A stretch of DNA of 64,000 nt from an uncultured Rhizobiaceae group bacterium (GCA_938010435.1 CALLUS010000005.1:124001-188000); one strand, 5' to 3'. Counted from the stretch's first letter, positions 29,448 through 38,122 are shown. Made by a program: numbers and translations. Notes: generated by a model from the sequence alone, not told the origin.

Positions 29448-29792
29448 TCAATCGTACGCCGCAGTCACAATCATTTCGACTTTGAGTTCTGGTCTGGCCA
29501 ATTTAGCCTCACCACAAGCGCGGGCAGGGGCGTGGCCTTCTGGTACCCAAGCATTCCAAACAAGGTTCATCGCCGCAAAGTCGGTCATGTCTGCCAACCA
29601 GATTTCTACCTGCAGCATTTGTTTCGTTGATGATCCGGCCTCAGTCAACAATTTTTCAACGCGCGACAGACATTCTTTGGTTTGGATTGTAATGTCATCT
29701 TCTGTTCCACCAACCTGACCTGTGAGATAAACGACGCCATTGTGTTTAACAATCTTACTACTGCGTTCGTTGGTATGAAGACGTTCGATCAT
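29448..29792 (-). CDS. RidA-family protein, YoaB-like, cytoplasmic
   Basis: A 114-residue RidA-family trimer subunit. The frame is open further upstream, but the ATG at 29792 fits the family start and follows AAAGAGAA. It has VYLTGQVG, WLADMTDFAAMNLVWNAWV and GHAPARACGEAKLARPELKVEM, with the conserved arginine at about residue 91 that binds the substrate carboxylate in deaminating RidA proteins. The C-terminal half closely recalls E. coli YoaB. Canonical RidA removes reactive 2-aminoacrylate/imines. It lies downstream of ohrR on the same strand with a 124-base gap, so it may share the ohrR transcript. Confidence 0.88.
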   Translation of the reverse strand: MIERLHTNERSSKIVKHNGVVYLTGQVGGTEDDITIQTKECLSRVEKLLTEAGSSTKQMLQVEIWLADMTDFAAMNLVWNAWVPEGHAPARACGEAKLARPELKVEMIVTAAYD

Positions 29793-29916
29793 AATGGTTC
29801 TCTTTAATGTTGGAAATTTGGCCGTTGGAAGCAGATGTTTGAGTCGGATGAAAATGGTATATCGTGGATAAAGTATCACTCGGACCTGGTCATTGCCCGA
29901 TGAGGTTAGGCCAATT

Positions 29917-30384
29917 CTACTTTATCTGTTCTTTGTTGTTTTTCATAAAATTTTTGATGACGTTAAGTTCTGCGATCAGGCGTTTGGCTTGTGTTTGATC
30001 AACACCAATGGCGCACCCTAAACCAGCTGGAATAGTCTGAGCTATTTTATACAACGCCTTGCCTTTCGAAGTGAGAAAAATCAGAACCCGTCGTTCATCT
30101 TGCTGACTGCGTTGTCGCGTGATGAGTTCCAACTTTTCCAAACGTTGCAACATGGGGGTTGCTGTTGCCTGATCTATCTCCAAACTAGCCGCCATTTCTT
30201 GAACGAGAAGACCATCGCGTTTCCACAACACCATCAAAGCCAGATATTGCGGATACGTAACGCCCATCGTGTCCAGAAGAACGGCATATTCTTTTGTAAT
30301 GGCGCGAGATGTTGAATAAAGCGCAAAACACAATTGATTTTGAATATCTAATTTATTCTCAGTGTCAGTGATGCAAGAATTCAT
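29917..30384 (-). CDS. ohrR: MarR-family organic-peroxide sensor OhrR
   Basis: OhrR represses organic-hydroperoxide resistance genes until its cysteine is oxidised. I place the start at ATG 30384 after AAAGGG, giving 155 residues. The reactive cysteine (C19) is in NQLCFALYSTSRAITKEY; YPQYLALMVLW, EIDQATATPMLQRLEKLELI (recognition helix) and RSQQDERRVLIFLTSKG (wing) follow. A second cysteine (C123, GLGCAIG) is placed as in two-cysteine OhrR proteins, which form an intersubunit disulfide. It is divergent from the hydrolase/RidA/ohr unit and tandem palindromes lie in the shared upstream region. Confidence 0.92.
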   Translation of the reverse strand: MNSCITDTENKLDIQNQLCFALYSTSRAITKEYAVLLDTMGVTYPQYLALMVLWKRDGLLVQEMAASLEIDQATATPMLQRLEKLELITRQRSQQDERRVLIFLTSKGKALYKIAQTIPAGLGCAIGVDQTQAKRLIAELNVIKNFMKNNKEQIK

Positions 30385-30494
30385 ATCGAGACCCTTTAAT
30401 TTGCGCATTATTTAGTTGCTATCGCAACCACTTTCAAGCTCAAGCGCCTTTAATGTCCTGAAAAGAAATTGAAAAATAGGACTTAGAGCGGAAG

Positions 30495-30538
30495 TTGACA
30501 AAGTTAAATAGTGCGCTATATATTTACATAGTGCACTA
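30495..30538 (+). promoter_or_regulatory. promoter with two tandem palindromes, probable OhrR operator
   Basis: A TTGACA -35 element (30495-30500) is followed 16-18 bases on by an AT-rich -10 region (TATATA/TATATT, 30517-30524). The palindrome ATAGTGCGCTAT (30508-30519) covers the spacer and touches the -10 element; a second, TAGTGCACTA (30529-30538), sits just downstream. Their centres are 20 bases apart, two helical turns. Position in the ohrR/hydrolase divergent gap makes OhrR the natural ligand; this is inference. Confidence 0.75.
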
Positions 30539-30579
30539 ACCAATACATGATTCCTACTCCCTCTCTGAAAGGCACCTCA

Positions 30580-31353
30580 ATGAAACCTGTAAATATTTTG
30601 AAAAACCTTGCTATCTCTACAGTGCTGACAGCGGCGCTACTCGCTTCAAACAGCATAGTGTTAGCTGCTGACTTAAAAGCAAAGTCTGTTGTGCTGGTAC
30701 ATGGCGCATTTGCCGACGGCTCAAGCTGGAATAAAGTCACCCCTCTCTTAAAAGAAGCCGGCCTCGATGTTATTGCTGTTCAGAATCCTTTGAACTCACT
30801 TGAGGGCGACGTTGCTTTCACCAAACGTGCCATTCAACGCGCTGACGGACCTGTTGTTTTGGTTGGGCATTCCTGGGGCGGAATGGTTATCACCGAAGCT
30901 GGTGATGGTGATAAAGTAAAATCTCTTGTCTATGTGGCAGCTTACGCCCCAGACATCGGTCAATCTCTTGGAGAAGCCGCACAGTTGGAGGCCCATCCGG
31001 CACCGGGGCTTGCCGCACTAAAAGAGGATAAAGATGGATATCTGTATTTAACCGATGATGCAGCTGCGAACTATTTTGCGCAGGATCTATCAAAGGAAGA
31101 GGCGGCATTGATCGCCGCCAATCAGGGCTTGCTGAACAGCAAAGCGCTGGGTGAAAAAGTCACTAAAGCAGCTTGGAAAAGCAAACCGACATTTTATGCA
31201 ATTGCTGGCAACGACAACATGACGCCGACCAAATTGCAGCGCGAGTTTGCAAAGAAGCTTGGTGCCACAACAAAAGAAACCCCATCGAGCCACGTGATCA
31301 TGATTTCCAATCCGGAAGTCGTAGCCGATCTCATCATCGAAGCGGCCAAATAG
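30580..31353 (+). CDS. exported alpha/beta hydrolase
   Basis: A 257-residue hydrolase. I prefer the ATG at 30580, after GAAAGG, over the ATG at 30547, because it opens a signal peptide (LAISTVLTAALLASNSIVLA, cleavage after VLA). Fold motifs: VVLVHGAFADGSSW (oxyanion HG), VVLVGHSWGGMVI with nucleophile Ser98, and SSHVIMIS with the catalytic His near the C-terminus. The type is close to the salicylate-esterase/MKS-like hydrolases often found with Ohr systems. It should act in the periplasm. First gene of the unit divergent from ohrR; substrate unknown. Confidence 0.88.
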   Translation: MKPVNILKNLAISTVLTAALLASNSIVLAADLKAKSVVLVHGAFADGSSWNKVTPLLKEAGLDVIAVQNPLNSLEGDVAFTKRAIQRADGPVVLVGHSWGGMVITEAGDGDKVKSLVYVAAYAPDIGQSLGEAAQLEAHPAPGLAALKEDKDGYLYLTDDAAANYFAQDLSKEEAALIAANQGLLNSKALGEKVTKAAWKSKPTFYAIAGNDNMTPTKLQREFAKKLGATTKETPSSHVIMISNPEVVADLIIEAAK

Positions 31354-31377
31354 TTAAAACACAAGGAGGATTACATT

Positions 31378-31857
31378 ATGAAAAAACTTAACATTCTTGC
31401 AGCCGGAATTATCGCAGCCATCAGCACATTCAGCACCAATTTATCTGCTGAAAGTATCCGAACGGCAATTTTGCCTGCTGGTTCAAATCCAATTGCGCCT
31501 TATTCACCGGGCCTCAAACTTGACAACGGCATGCTGTTCATTTCGGGGCAAATTCCATACGTGAATGGTGCAATCCCCGATGAAGCAAAAAACGATGTAA
31601 CAGCTCAAACCAAGATCGTGATGGAAAACATCCGGTTGGTGCTGAATGAAGCCGGATATGATTTTGATGATGCCGTCCGCGTCACAGTTTTCGTGACCGA
31701 CATGAAGAATTATGGCGCTTTCAACAAAGTTTATGGAACTTATTGGGGGGAGGGCAAAACGCCCCCCGCACGTGCAGCCGTTGAAGTTAGCAAACTCCCA
31801 GGCAGCAAAGCTGGAGCTCCAGTGCTCGTCGAAGTGTCGATGATTGCCGCGAAATAA
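31378..31857 (+). CDS. exported RidA-family protein
   Basis: A 159-residue RidA-family protein with a signal peptide (NILAAGIIAAISTFSTNLSA, cleavage after residue 24), so it is expected in the periplasm, unlike archetypal cytoplasmic RidA. A strong AAGGAGG site lies 8 bases before the ATG. The mature part is archetypal: NPIAPYSPGLKLDNGMLFI, SGQIPYVNG, VTVFVTDMKNYGAFNKVYG and PPARAAVEVSKLPGS, with the substrate-binding Arg132. RidA hydrolyses reactive enamine/imine intermediates, and oxidised forms have been reported to act as chaperones under oxidants. It is the second gene of the OhrR-linked unit. Confidence 0.9.
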   Translation: MKKLNILAAGIIAAISTFSTNLSAESIRTAILPAGSNPIAPYSPGLKLDNGMLFISGQIPYVNGAIPDEAKNDVTAQTKIVMENIRLVLNEAGYDFDDAVRVTVFVTDMKNYGAFNKVYGTYWGEGKTPPARAAVEVSKLPGSKAGAPVLVEVSMIAAK

Positions 31858-31873
31858 ACATTTGATTGCAATG

Positions 31874-31907
31874 AAGATGTTGGCGCTATCGTTTGTGCCA
31901 ACATCTT
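31874..31907 (+). terminator. hairpin between the exported RidA gene and ohr
   Basis: A perfect 11-base stem AAGATGTTGGC / GCCAACATCTT with a 12-base loop, followed by two more T. It could be a terminator ending the hydrolase-RidA message, or an internal attenuator if ohr is read through. It lies 17 bases after the RidA stop and 28 bases before ohr. Confidence 0.7.
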
Positions 31908-31934
31908 TTCAAACACTGAAAAGGATATATTTAT

Positions 31935-32372
31935 ATGTCGACTAAAATTCTCTACTCAACTGAAGCACAAGCACTGGGAGGTCGTGACGGGACTTCAGCT
32001 ACGCTAGACGGCACTTTTGAAGTTAAACTGTCCACACCGAATGAACTTGGTGGTGATGGACGCCAAGGGAACAATCCGGAACAGCTTTTTGCTGCTGGTT
32101 ATGCTGCGTGTTTTCTCGGTGCTATGAAATTTGTTACGTCTCACGATGAAGAGTTAAAGGTGAAACTGCCTGAAACAACAACCGTCAATGCAATCGTGGG
32201 TATCGGCCCACGCTCTGAAGGTGGCTTTGGTCTTGATGTCAAATTAAATGTTTCAATTCCCGATTTAGATCGGGACCATGCAGCACAAATCGTGGAGCAA
32301 GCTCATCAGGTTTGTCCTTATTCCAATGCCACACGCGGCGCGTTGGATATAACCCCAATTTTGGTTTCTTAG
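31935..32372 (+). CDS. ohr: organic hydroperoxide resistance peroxidase
   Basis: Ohr reduces organic and lipid hydroperoxides using a dithiol and lipoylated partners. The 145-residue protein has the two catalytic cysteines in AAGYAACFLGAM (C59) and HQVCPYSNATRG (C127), and the conserved Arg17 in GGRDGTSAT. NNPEQLFAAGYAA and ATRGALDITP are Ohr-family signatures that separate it from OsmC. Last gene of the unit divergent from ohrR, after a hairpin; an AAAGGAT ribosome site precedes the ATG. Its lipoyl dependence in the family fits the nearby pdh/lpd genes but that link is not specific. Confidence 0.95.
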   Translation: MSTKILYSTEAQALGGRDGTSATLDGTFEVKLSTPNELGGDGRQGNNPEQLFAAGYAACFLGAMKFVTSHDEELKVKLPETTTVNAIVGIGPRSEGGFGLDVKLNVSIPDLDRDHAAQIVEQAHQVCPYSNATRGALDITPILVS

Positions 32373-32434
32373 TTTTCCAAAATTAGGAAAATTCAAACAA
32401 ACCGAAATCTGTCCACGCTTGAACCGTAAGCAGG

Positions 32435-33745
32435 TTACCTGAAGGTCTTAGCTGTTTCTGGCAACCAAAGTGCGATTTCCGGGATCAAAAACACAAGGAT
32501 GATAAGAATAAACTGTGCAACCACAAATGGGATAACTCCCTTGTAAATTGAAGAGAGTTTCACATCCGGTGCCATGCCTTTGATCACGAATACATTCATA
32601 CCGATAGGTGGCGTAATGAGGCCCAATTCCACAACCATCACGATGATAATGCCAAACCATACAGGGTCGAAACCTAAATTCGTAATGATTGGAAAGAAGA
32701 TGGGAACTGTTAGCAAAATCATGGCCAGCGCATCAAGAAAGCACCCCATAATCAAATAGATGAGCAAGATGATCGCCATCACCATCATCGGATGCAAATC
32801 CAAACCGGAAACGAATCCCGACAATGCTGCCGCAATACCCGAAAACACCATCAAATTATTCAACGTCAATGCACCAATCAGAATTGTGAAGATCATAGCG
32901 GTTGTTTTGACGGTTTCCATCAAAGCATCGCGGGTGTTGGCAAGTGTTAAACGACGGCGCAACGCTGAAATACCAAAGGCGCCGACAGCGCCAATACCGG
33001 CAGCTTCGGTGGGTGTAAACACGCCAAAATATATCCCGCCTATCACAAGCGCAAACAAAAGGATGATCGCCCATGTGCGGCCAAGCGCTTCGAATTTTTC
33101 TTTTACTGGTACACGCTCACCTGCGGGGCCAATATCAGGGTTGATGCGTGTTATCACCACCACAACAAGCATAAAGCCGATTATGGTCAAAACACCCGGC
33201 AGGAAACCCGCAATGAACAGATCACCAATGGAGGTTTCTGTTAAAACACCATACAGCACCAAGACCACAGAAGGGGGAATTAAAATTCCAATAATCCCGC
33301 CCGCAGCGACTGATCCAGTCGCCAAGCTTTCTGAATATTTGTAGCGTTTCATTTCAGGCAGAGCGACTTTTGACATAGTGGCGGCTGTTGCAACAGATGA
33401 TCCGCAGATCGCCGCGAAGGCCCCACAGGCTCCCACAGTGGCCAACGCAAGCCCACCTCTGAACGCACCAAACCAAGCATTGAACGCAGCATACAACTCT
33501 TTACTAAGACCAGAGCGCGCAGCGACGGCACCCATCAACACGAAGAGAGGTACAATCGACAAATCGTAGGTCACTGTCGTTTCATAAACTGTCGTACCGA
33601 ACAGCGAAATCGATGGCCCGAAGCCAATGATCATAGACATGCCCAGCAATCCGCAGATTCCCATCGCAAAACCAATAGGGACAGTCATAATCAACAAGAT
33701 GAAAAGTGCTGCGAAACTCAGCAGTCCAACGACAATCGGTTCCAT
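32435..33745 (-). CDS. TRAP transporter, large (DctM-type) permease
   Basis: The large permease of a tripartite ATP-independent periplasmic transporter, 436 residues with about twelve hydrophobic segments. Family motifs: FAMGICGLLGMSMI, VPLFVLMGAVAARSGLSKELY, SSVATAATMSKVALPEMKRYKY, IGILIPPSVVLVLYG and MVVELGLITPPIGMNVFVIKG. It couples sodium or proton flow to uptake of the ligand captured by the DctP protein. The start overlaps the stop of the small permease by one base (33745). Ligand unknown. Confidence 0.95.
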   Translation of the reverse strand: MEPIVVGLLSFAALFILLIMTVPIGFAMGICGLLGMSMIIGFGPSISLFGTTVYETTVTYDLSIVPLFVLMGAVAARSGLSKELYAAFNAWFGAFRGGLALATVGACGAFAAICGSSVATAATMSKVALPEMKRYKYSESLATGSVAAGGIIGILIPPSVVLVLYGVLTETSIGDLFIAGFLPGVLTIIGFMLVVVVITRINPDIGPAGERVPVKEKFEALGRTWAIILLFALVIGGIYFGVFTPTEAAGIGAVGAFGISALRRRLTLANTRDALMETVKTTAMIFTILIGALTLNNLMVFSGIAAALSGFVSGLDLHPMMVMAIILLIYLIMGCFLDALAMILLTVPIFFPIITNLGFDPVWFGIIIVMVVELGLITPPIGMNVFVIKGMAPDVKLSSIYKGVIPFVVAQFILIILVFLIPEIALWLPETAKTFR

Positions 33746-34245
33746 TAATCTTCCAAATCAAGAGGTAGAGTAGGGCTGTCGCTCCCAATGCTCGGTATGA
33801 ACAATTGACCAATCGCAACGATGGCGGCAACGCCGGCCGCAAATGCCATCAACAACACCACAGGCCAGACTGGAAGAAACAAAACATCTGTTGCTAAGCC
33901 ATCGCTAAAGAACTGAATTCCACGATCCCACAGACGCCATGCAATCAATGATATAAAAACAGCACCACTTAGAGCGGCAATCAGCGCAAAGAATTTCCGG
34001 ATTGTTTGAGGAACCATGCTCTCAACAATGTCAACAGCGATGTGACCTCGTTCAAGTGTGGTGATAGCAAGGCCAAACAAAACCAATAGTCCCATACCAA
34101 GCTGAATAATTTCCACCGCAAACGTCACCGGGGAATTGAAAAAATATCTACCAACCACATCAACAAATGTGGTCGTCATAACAATTATAAGAACTAAGCA
34201 AGCAAAAGCTGCCAAGCCGTTTGACACTCGTTGTAGAAACCCCAC
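33745..34245 (-). CDS. TRAP transporter, small (DctQ-type) permease
   Basis: The small permease, 166 residues with four transmembrane segments: VSNGLAAFACLVLIIVMTT, VEIIQLGMGLLVLFGLAIT, KFFALIAALSGAVFISLIAW and VVLLMAFAAGVAAIVAIG. The motif TTFVDVVGRYFFNSPVTFAVE in the first third is typical of DctQ. It forms the membrane complex with the large permease directly downstream. The C-terminal tail is acidic. Transcribed with the solute-binding gene upstream, separated by 144 bases. Confidence 0.93.
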   Translation of the reverse strand: MGFLQRVSNGLAAFACLVLIIVMTTTFVDVVGRYFFNSPVTFAVEIIQLGMGLLVLFGLAITTLERGHIAVDIVESMVPQTIRKFFALIAALSGAVFISLIAWRLWDRGIQFFSDGLATDVLFLPVWPVVLLMAFAAGVAAIVAIGQLFIPSIGSDSPTLPLDLED

Positions 34246-34389
34246 CAGTTACATCCCTTTAAAGGCGTTTGCGGCGTCAAAAACTGATTTGACGCCGCAG
34301 TTCGTTTTGTAAATCATGCCGCCTCATTACACTGCAGAACCTTACTGGTCCTTTGCAGCAGTTTTCAAATTATGAAACGACAAGTTGTT

Positions 34390-35418
34390 CTATTTGGAAT
34401 ATTTGGCAATCGTTGCTTTCAGATCTGTCAAAAGCGCTTTACCGTTTAAGCCGGCAGCGTCAGCCTTTTTGATCCAATCACCATCCATGAAGGTGATTTT
34501 TGCTTTCCACTTTTCAAGCTCTGCACCTTCAAGTTTGTGAAAGACACCTTTCTGATCAATCGCAGCTTGGCGGCCGACAGCATCAGCATCATCCCAACCT
34601 TTGCCAAGAATCTTAGCGCCATTGATACCACCAACATCTGCCAACACTTTTTTATGAGCGTCAGACAGGCTGTTATATTTTGCCGGATTCATGATCACAG
34701 CAAACGGGGTTGTGTAAAGACCACCTGGAATTTCCAAGTGATGGTTCACCAATTCACCTAAGCGAAACCCTGCGATGGATTCGAAGGGGAACATCGCGCC
34801 TTCAGCGACGCCTTTTTGGATAGCTTCATAGGCTTTTGGTGCGGGCAGGGCGACTGGCGTTGCACCAAGCGCTTCAGCCATACGAACACCCCCGCCGCCA
34901 ACACGCAGTTTTACACCAGCCAAATCTTCCAGTGTTTTGATCGGTTTTTTAGAATGAATAGCGCCGGGACCATGCACAAACATGGTGATGATTTTAACAT
35001 CCTTGAACTCTTTATCGAACCCGACGTTGCGATCATACCAATCGTACGCCGCTTGCGATCCAACTTCCGCACTTGGCGAAAGAAATGGCAATTCGGCACC
35101 GCGCAAAATCTCAAATGGGCCAGGGGTGTACGCAACCACATGATAAGACATGTCAGCAGCACCATCACGCACAACGTCATATTGTCCCGGTGGTTTCGCA
35201 ATTGGCGCCGGATCAATTTTGATCTTCAAAGTGCCATTTGAAGCTTTGTCGACGGCGGCAATCCAAGCTGGCAACGTAACAGCAGGGTGATGGTGTTTTG
35301 GCGGCAACCATGTTGACATTCTCAGGGTCACTGTTTCAGCCAGTGCAGCCGTTGTTGAAAGGCCAAATGCCATTGCAGCGGCCACAAAACCGGCCTTCAT
35401 AATTGTTCTACGTTTCAT
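34390..35418 (-). CDS. TRAP transporter solute-binding protein (DctP-type)
   Basis: The periplasmic binding protein, 342 residues from ATG 35418, which follows GGGAGGA; an upstream ATG at 35502 lacks this. It has a Sec signal peptide (MKAGFVAAAMAFGLSTTAALA, cleavage after ALA|E), then VTLRMSTWLPPKHHHPAVT, a conserved DctP core with SKKPIKTLEDLAGVKLRVGG (ligand-binding Arg) and FPFESIAGFRLGELVNHH. The chemistry of the ligand cannot be deduced; TRAP proteins mostly take carboxylates and N-methylated zwitterions. First gene of the transporter unit, upstream of the two permeases. Confidence 0.93.
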   Translation of the reverse strand: MKRRTIMKAGFVAAAMAFGLSTTAALAETVTLRMSTWLPPKHHHPAVTLPAWIAAVDKASNGTLKIKIDPAPIAKPPGQYDVVRDGAADMSYHVVAYTPGPFEILRGAELPFLSPSAEVGSQAAYDWYDRNVGFDKEFKDVKIITMFVHGPGAIHSKKPIKTLEDLAGVKLRVGGGGVRMAEALGATPVALPAPKAYEAIQKGVAEGAMFPFESIAGFRLGELVNHHLEIPGGLYTTPFAVIMNPAKYNSLSDAHKKVLADVGGINGAKILGKGWDDADAVGRQAAIDQKGVFHKLEGAELEKWKAKITFMDGDWIKKADAAGLNGKALLTDLKATIAKYSK

Positions 35419-35533
35419 AATTTTCCTCCCAGAAATATATTGATATTCATTGTTGTCCGAACTGCGCTGAAGGTCAAAACTTATCCCAACCCCATACAGC
35501 ACAGTTTATGCGAAACCATGGCCAGAAGACACC

Positions 35534-35547
35534 AAGTTAGTTAACTT
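35534..35547 (-). promoter_or_regulatory. palindrome upstream of the TRAP genes
   Basis: AAGTTA-GT-TAACTT, a 14-base inverted repeat, 115 bases before the binding-protein start, with a further half-site AACTAAC at 35562-35568 that pairs with GTTAGTT at 35536-35542. It could be an operator (GntR-type sites look similar) for the TRAP unit. Confidence 0.35.
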
Positions 35548-35686
35548 CGCAACAACTAATCAACTAACTACCTGACTTTTATTCCATTGAGGAGACTTGT
35601 TCTGCACTAGCACTTATAGGATCAATTAAGCTGATTGAATAAGAGGCAGATTAAAGCTCCTTTGCACAGTGCATTTAAGGTACCGA

Positions 35687-38122
35687 TTAGCTCCGCATCC
35701 GTTCAAATTTCGGGTCATAAGGCGATGGATCGATAACATGCACAGCAACGCGTTCACCGCACAGGTCGAGCTGCATCGTTGAATCTGTTCTGGCGAAATT
35801 AGGTTCAACGAATGCATAGGCGAGGTTCATGCCCACGCGGTGGCCGTAATCCCCGGATGTGATTGTGCCTACCACTTTGTCATTATGCATCAATGATGCG
35901 CCAGGATGTGCAGGCGCATGGCTTGCATCGATATTGAGCGTGACCAACTGACTTTGCAGCCCTGCGACCTTACGTTTCAACAGCGCAGCTTTACCAATGA
36001 AATCTTCTTTTTCGAACTTTACAAACCGCGAAAGACCCGTCTCAAAAGGGTCAAATTCTGTGGTTAAATCCGCTTTCCAGTGCAAGAAACCTTTCTCCAA
36101 ACGCATGGAATCGACAGCACGCGCGCCAAAGAGCTTCAGGCCATAAACCTCGCCCGCCTCGCGCAGCGCAAGATAGACCGCATAAAGCGAGGGGTTTGGC
36201 ACATGGATTTCATACGCCAACTCGCCTGAAAAGCTAACACCCATGACGATGGCGGGTGCGAAATCGATATAACATTCTCGAACGGACAACCACGGGAAAG
36301 CTTTTGCAGACCAGTCACCGCGCGCGCAATCCGATAGCACTTTACGGGCTTTTGGCCCTGCCAAAACGAGTATGGTGTGATCATTGGTCAAGCTGCGCAG
36401 TTGCACGTCCTCACCCGGGTTCAGATGGGCGGTCAACCAATCCATGTCATGATATTCCGACGCCGCCGCTGATCCATACCAGACACGACCTGGTCCACGG
36501 TTCGAGGCAGGTAAATTGGCAACCGTTGCTTCGCCCTTGATGCATCCGTGTTCGTTCAATAGATACCCCAGCCCGACTCGCCCATCACGTTTGGTCACCG
36601 TCCCGCAGATCATGCGATCAAGGAAAGCGTGCCGATCCACGCCAGTAATCTCAATACGGTTGAAACCGTTTACCTCGGCTAAACCTACATTTGTTGCTAC
36701 ATTGGCTACATCAGCTGCGACCACATCAAAAGTTTCGTCAAAATTGAAACTGAGAGATGGATGAAACTCTGGCGAAGGCTTAATGTAATCAACGCGTTCC
36801 CATCCGTTCACGACCGTGAATTCCGCGCCCTCTGCGGCCAATATGGGTGTTAGTGGGGTCGTCTTCGCATTGCGCCCTGCGGGGCGATGTTCATGCGGAA
36901 AATGGAACCGGAATTCGTTTTGGTAATCCTCAATCGCCTTTAGCGCAGTCATTTCCACAGTGGCGTGTCCGGTGAAGCGGCGCGGATCAATGACCCACGT
37001 GTCGTAACATGCCTCGCCGTGGACGATCTGCTGCGCTAGAAGCCAGCCGTGACCACCGCCTTCGCCAAGGCCTGCACGCAGGCCGATGATGCAATAAGCG
37101 TTGCGTTTTCCCGGGATCGGACCAACCAAAGGTGCTCCGTCAATTGTGTAAGTGATCGGGCCGTTCACCACGCGTTTGATTCCAACTTCGGCCAATGCGG
37201 GCATGCGCTCAAACGCTCCTTCCAACACGTCCATCACGCGGTCTAGATCATCGGGGCAAAGATCGTTGGAAAAGCTAGGGCTGATGCCGTCCATGCCCCA
37301 TGTTTTGCAATTCTGTTCATAGAACCCTACCAGCAGGCCATCCTTTTCTTGACGGGAATAATAATCCGAAATCGGGCAGCGCAGCAGCGGTATCCGGTGT
37401 CCAGCCTCTGCGATAGCAGGGATGTCTTCGGTGATAAAATACTGATGTTCCATCGACGCGACCGGATGCTGTACGTCCATCATTGCGCCGATCTCATTCA
37501 CGCGATATCCACCTGCGTTTACGACGATATCGCAATCAATATCACCATGCTCGGTGTAAACTGTCCAAGTATAGTCCTTGTGCTGCGTCAGGCCTGTCAC
37601 AGGGGTGTTACGATAGATCTCTGCTCCAGCCTTGCGTGAATGAAAGGCCAACGCTTGGCAAAGTTGAGCAGGATCGATATCGCCATCCTCTCCATCCCAA
37701 AGTCCGCCAAGAAGGTTATCGGTTGAAATCAACGGATGACGGCGCGCGCACTCCTCGGCGTCGATGACTTCGTATTCTACTCCCATGCCTCGCGCCATCG
37801 ACGCGAAATGACGATAGCCTTGCATCTGTTCCTCCGTATTGGCAAGCCGGATGCCACCATCGCCATGGTGATATCCTACCGGATATTCAGGATCGTCACG
37901 CAGTTTCTTATAGAGAGCGATAGAATGGGATTTGAGGCCGACCATCGTTTGCGTCATGCCGAAATTCGTCACTTGGGCCGCCGAATGCCACGTAGTACCA
38001 GAAGTTAGTTCATCACGCTCCACCAACACTACATCCGACCATCCCTCTTGTGTCAGATGGTACAGGGTAGAACAGCCCGCGATGCCACCTCCGATAACGA
38101 CGACTTTGGTTCTGGATTTCAT
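35687..38122 (-). CDS. FAD-dependent oxidoreductase with GcvT domain (dimethylglycine/sarcosine dehydrogenase type)
   Basis: An 811-residue two-part enzyme. The N-terminal half is a DAO-type flavin domain (VVIGGGIAGCSTLYHLTQEGW, ELTSGTTWHSAAQVTNFGM with a WH as in covalent-flavin methylamine dehydrogenases), with GLRAGLGEGGGHGWLLA near residue 350. The C-terminal half is a GcvT-type folate-binding aminomethyltransferase domain (GVDRHAFLDRMICGTV, LRLEKGFLHWKADL-like region and KEDFIGKAALL). Relatives oxidatively demethylate dimethylglycine, sarcosine or similar amines and pass the C1 unit to tetrahydrofolate. It is divergent from the LysR gene and near the TRAP genes. Exact substrate is open. 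Confidence 0.9.
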   Translation of the reverse strand: MKSRTKVVVIGGGIAGCSTLYHLTQEGWSDVVLVERDELTSGTTWHSAAQVTNFGMTQTMVGLKSHSIALYKKLRDDPEYPVGYHHGDGGIRLANTEEQMQGYRHFASMARGMGVEYEVIDAEECARRHPLISTDNLLGGLWDGEDGDIDPAQLCQALAFHSRKAGAEIYRNTPVTGLTQHKDYTWTVYTEHGDIDCDIVVNAGGYRVNEIGAMMDVQHPVASMEHQYFITEDIPAIAEAGHRIPLLRCPISDYYSRQEKDGLLVGFYEQNCKTWGMDGISPSFSNDLCPDDLDRVMDVLEGAFERMPALAEVGIKRVVNGPITYTIDGAPLVGPIPGKRNAYCIIGLRAGLGEGGGHGWLLAQQIVHGEACYDTWVIDPRRFTGHATVEMTALKAIEDYQNEFRFHFPHEHRPAGRNAKTTPLTPILAAEGAEFTVVNGWERVDYIKPSPEFHPSLSFNFDETFDVVAADVANVATNVGLAEVNGFNRIEITGVDRHAFLDRMICGTVTKRDGRVGLGYLLNEHGCIKGEATVANLPASNRGPGRVWYGSAAASEYHDMDWLTAHLNPGEDVQLRSLTNDHTILVLAGPKARKVLSDCARGDWSAKAFPWLSVRECYIDFAPAIVMGVSFSGELAYEIHVPNPSLYAVYLALREAGEVYGLKLFGARAVDSMRLEKGFLHWKADLTTEFDPFETGLSRFVKFEKEDFIGKAALLKRKVAGLQSQLVTLNIDASHAPAHPGASLMHNDKVVGTITSGDYGHRVGMNLAYAFVEPNFARTDSTMQLDLCGERVAVHVIDPSPYDPKFERMRS

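Noticed and set aside
29257-29451. 64-residue minus-strand frame overlapping the RidA stop
   Set aside because: TTG start, no family match and no independent ribosome site; probably a chance frame in the 198-base gap.
32760-33344. 194-residue plus-strand frame inside the TRAP large permease
   Set aside because: Low-complexity antisense of a membrane protein; the permease on the minus strand has all family motifs.
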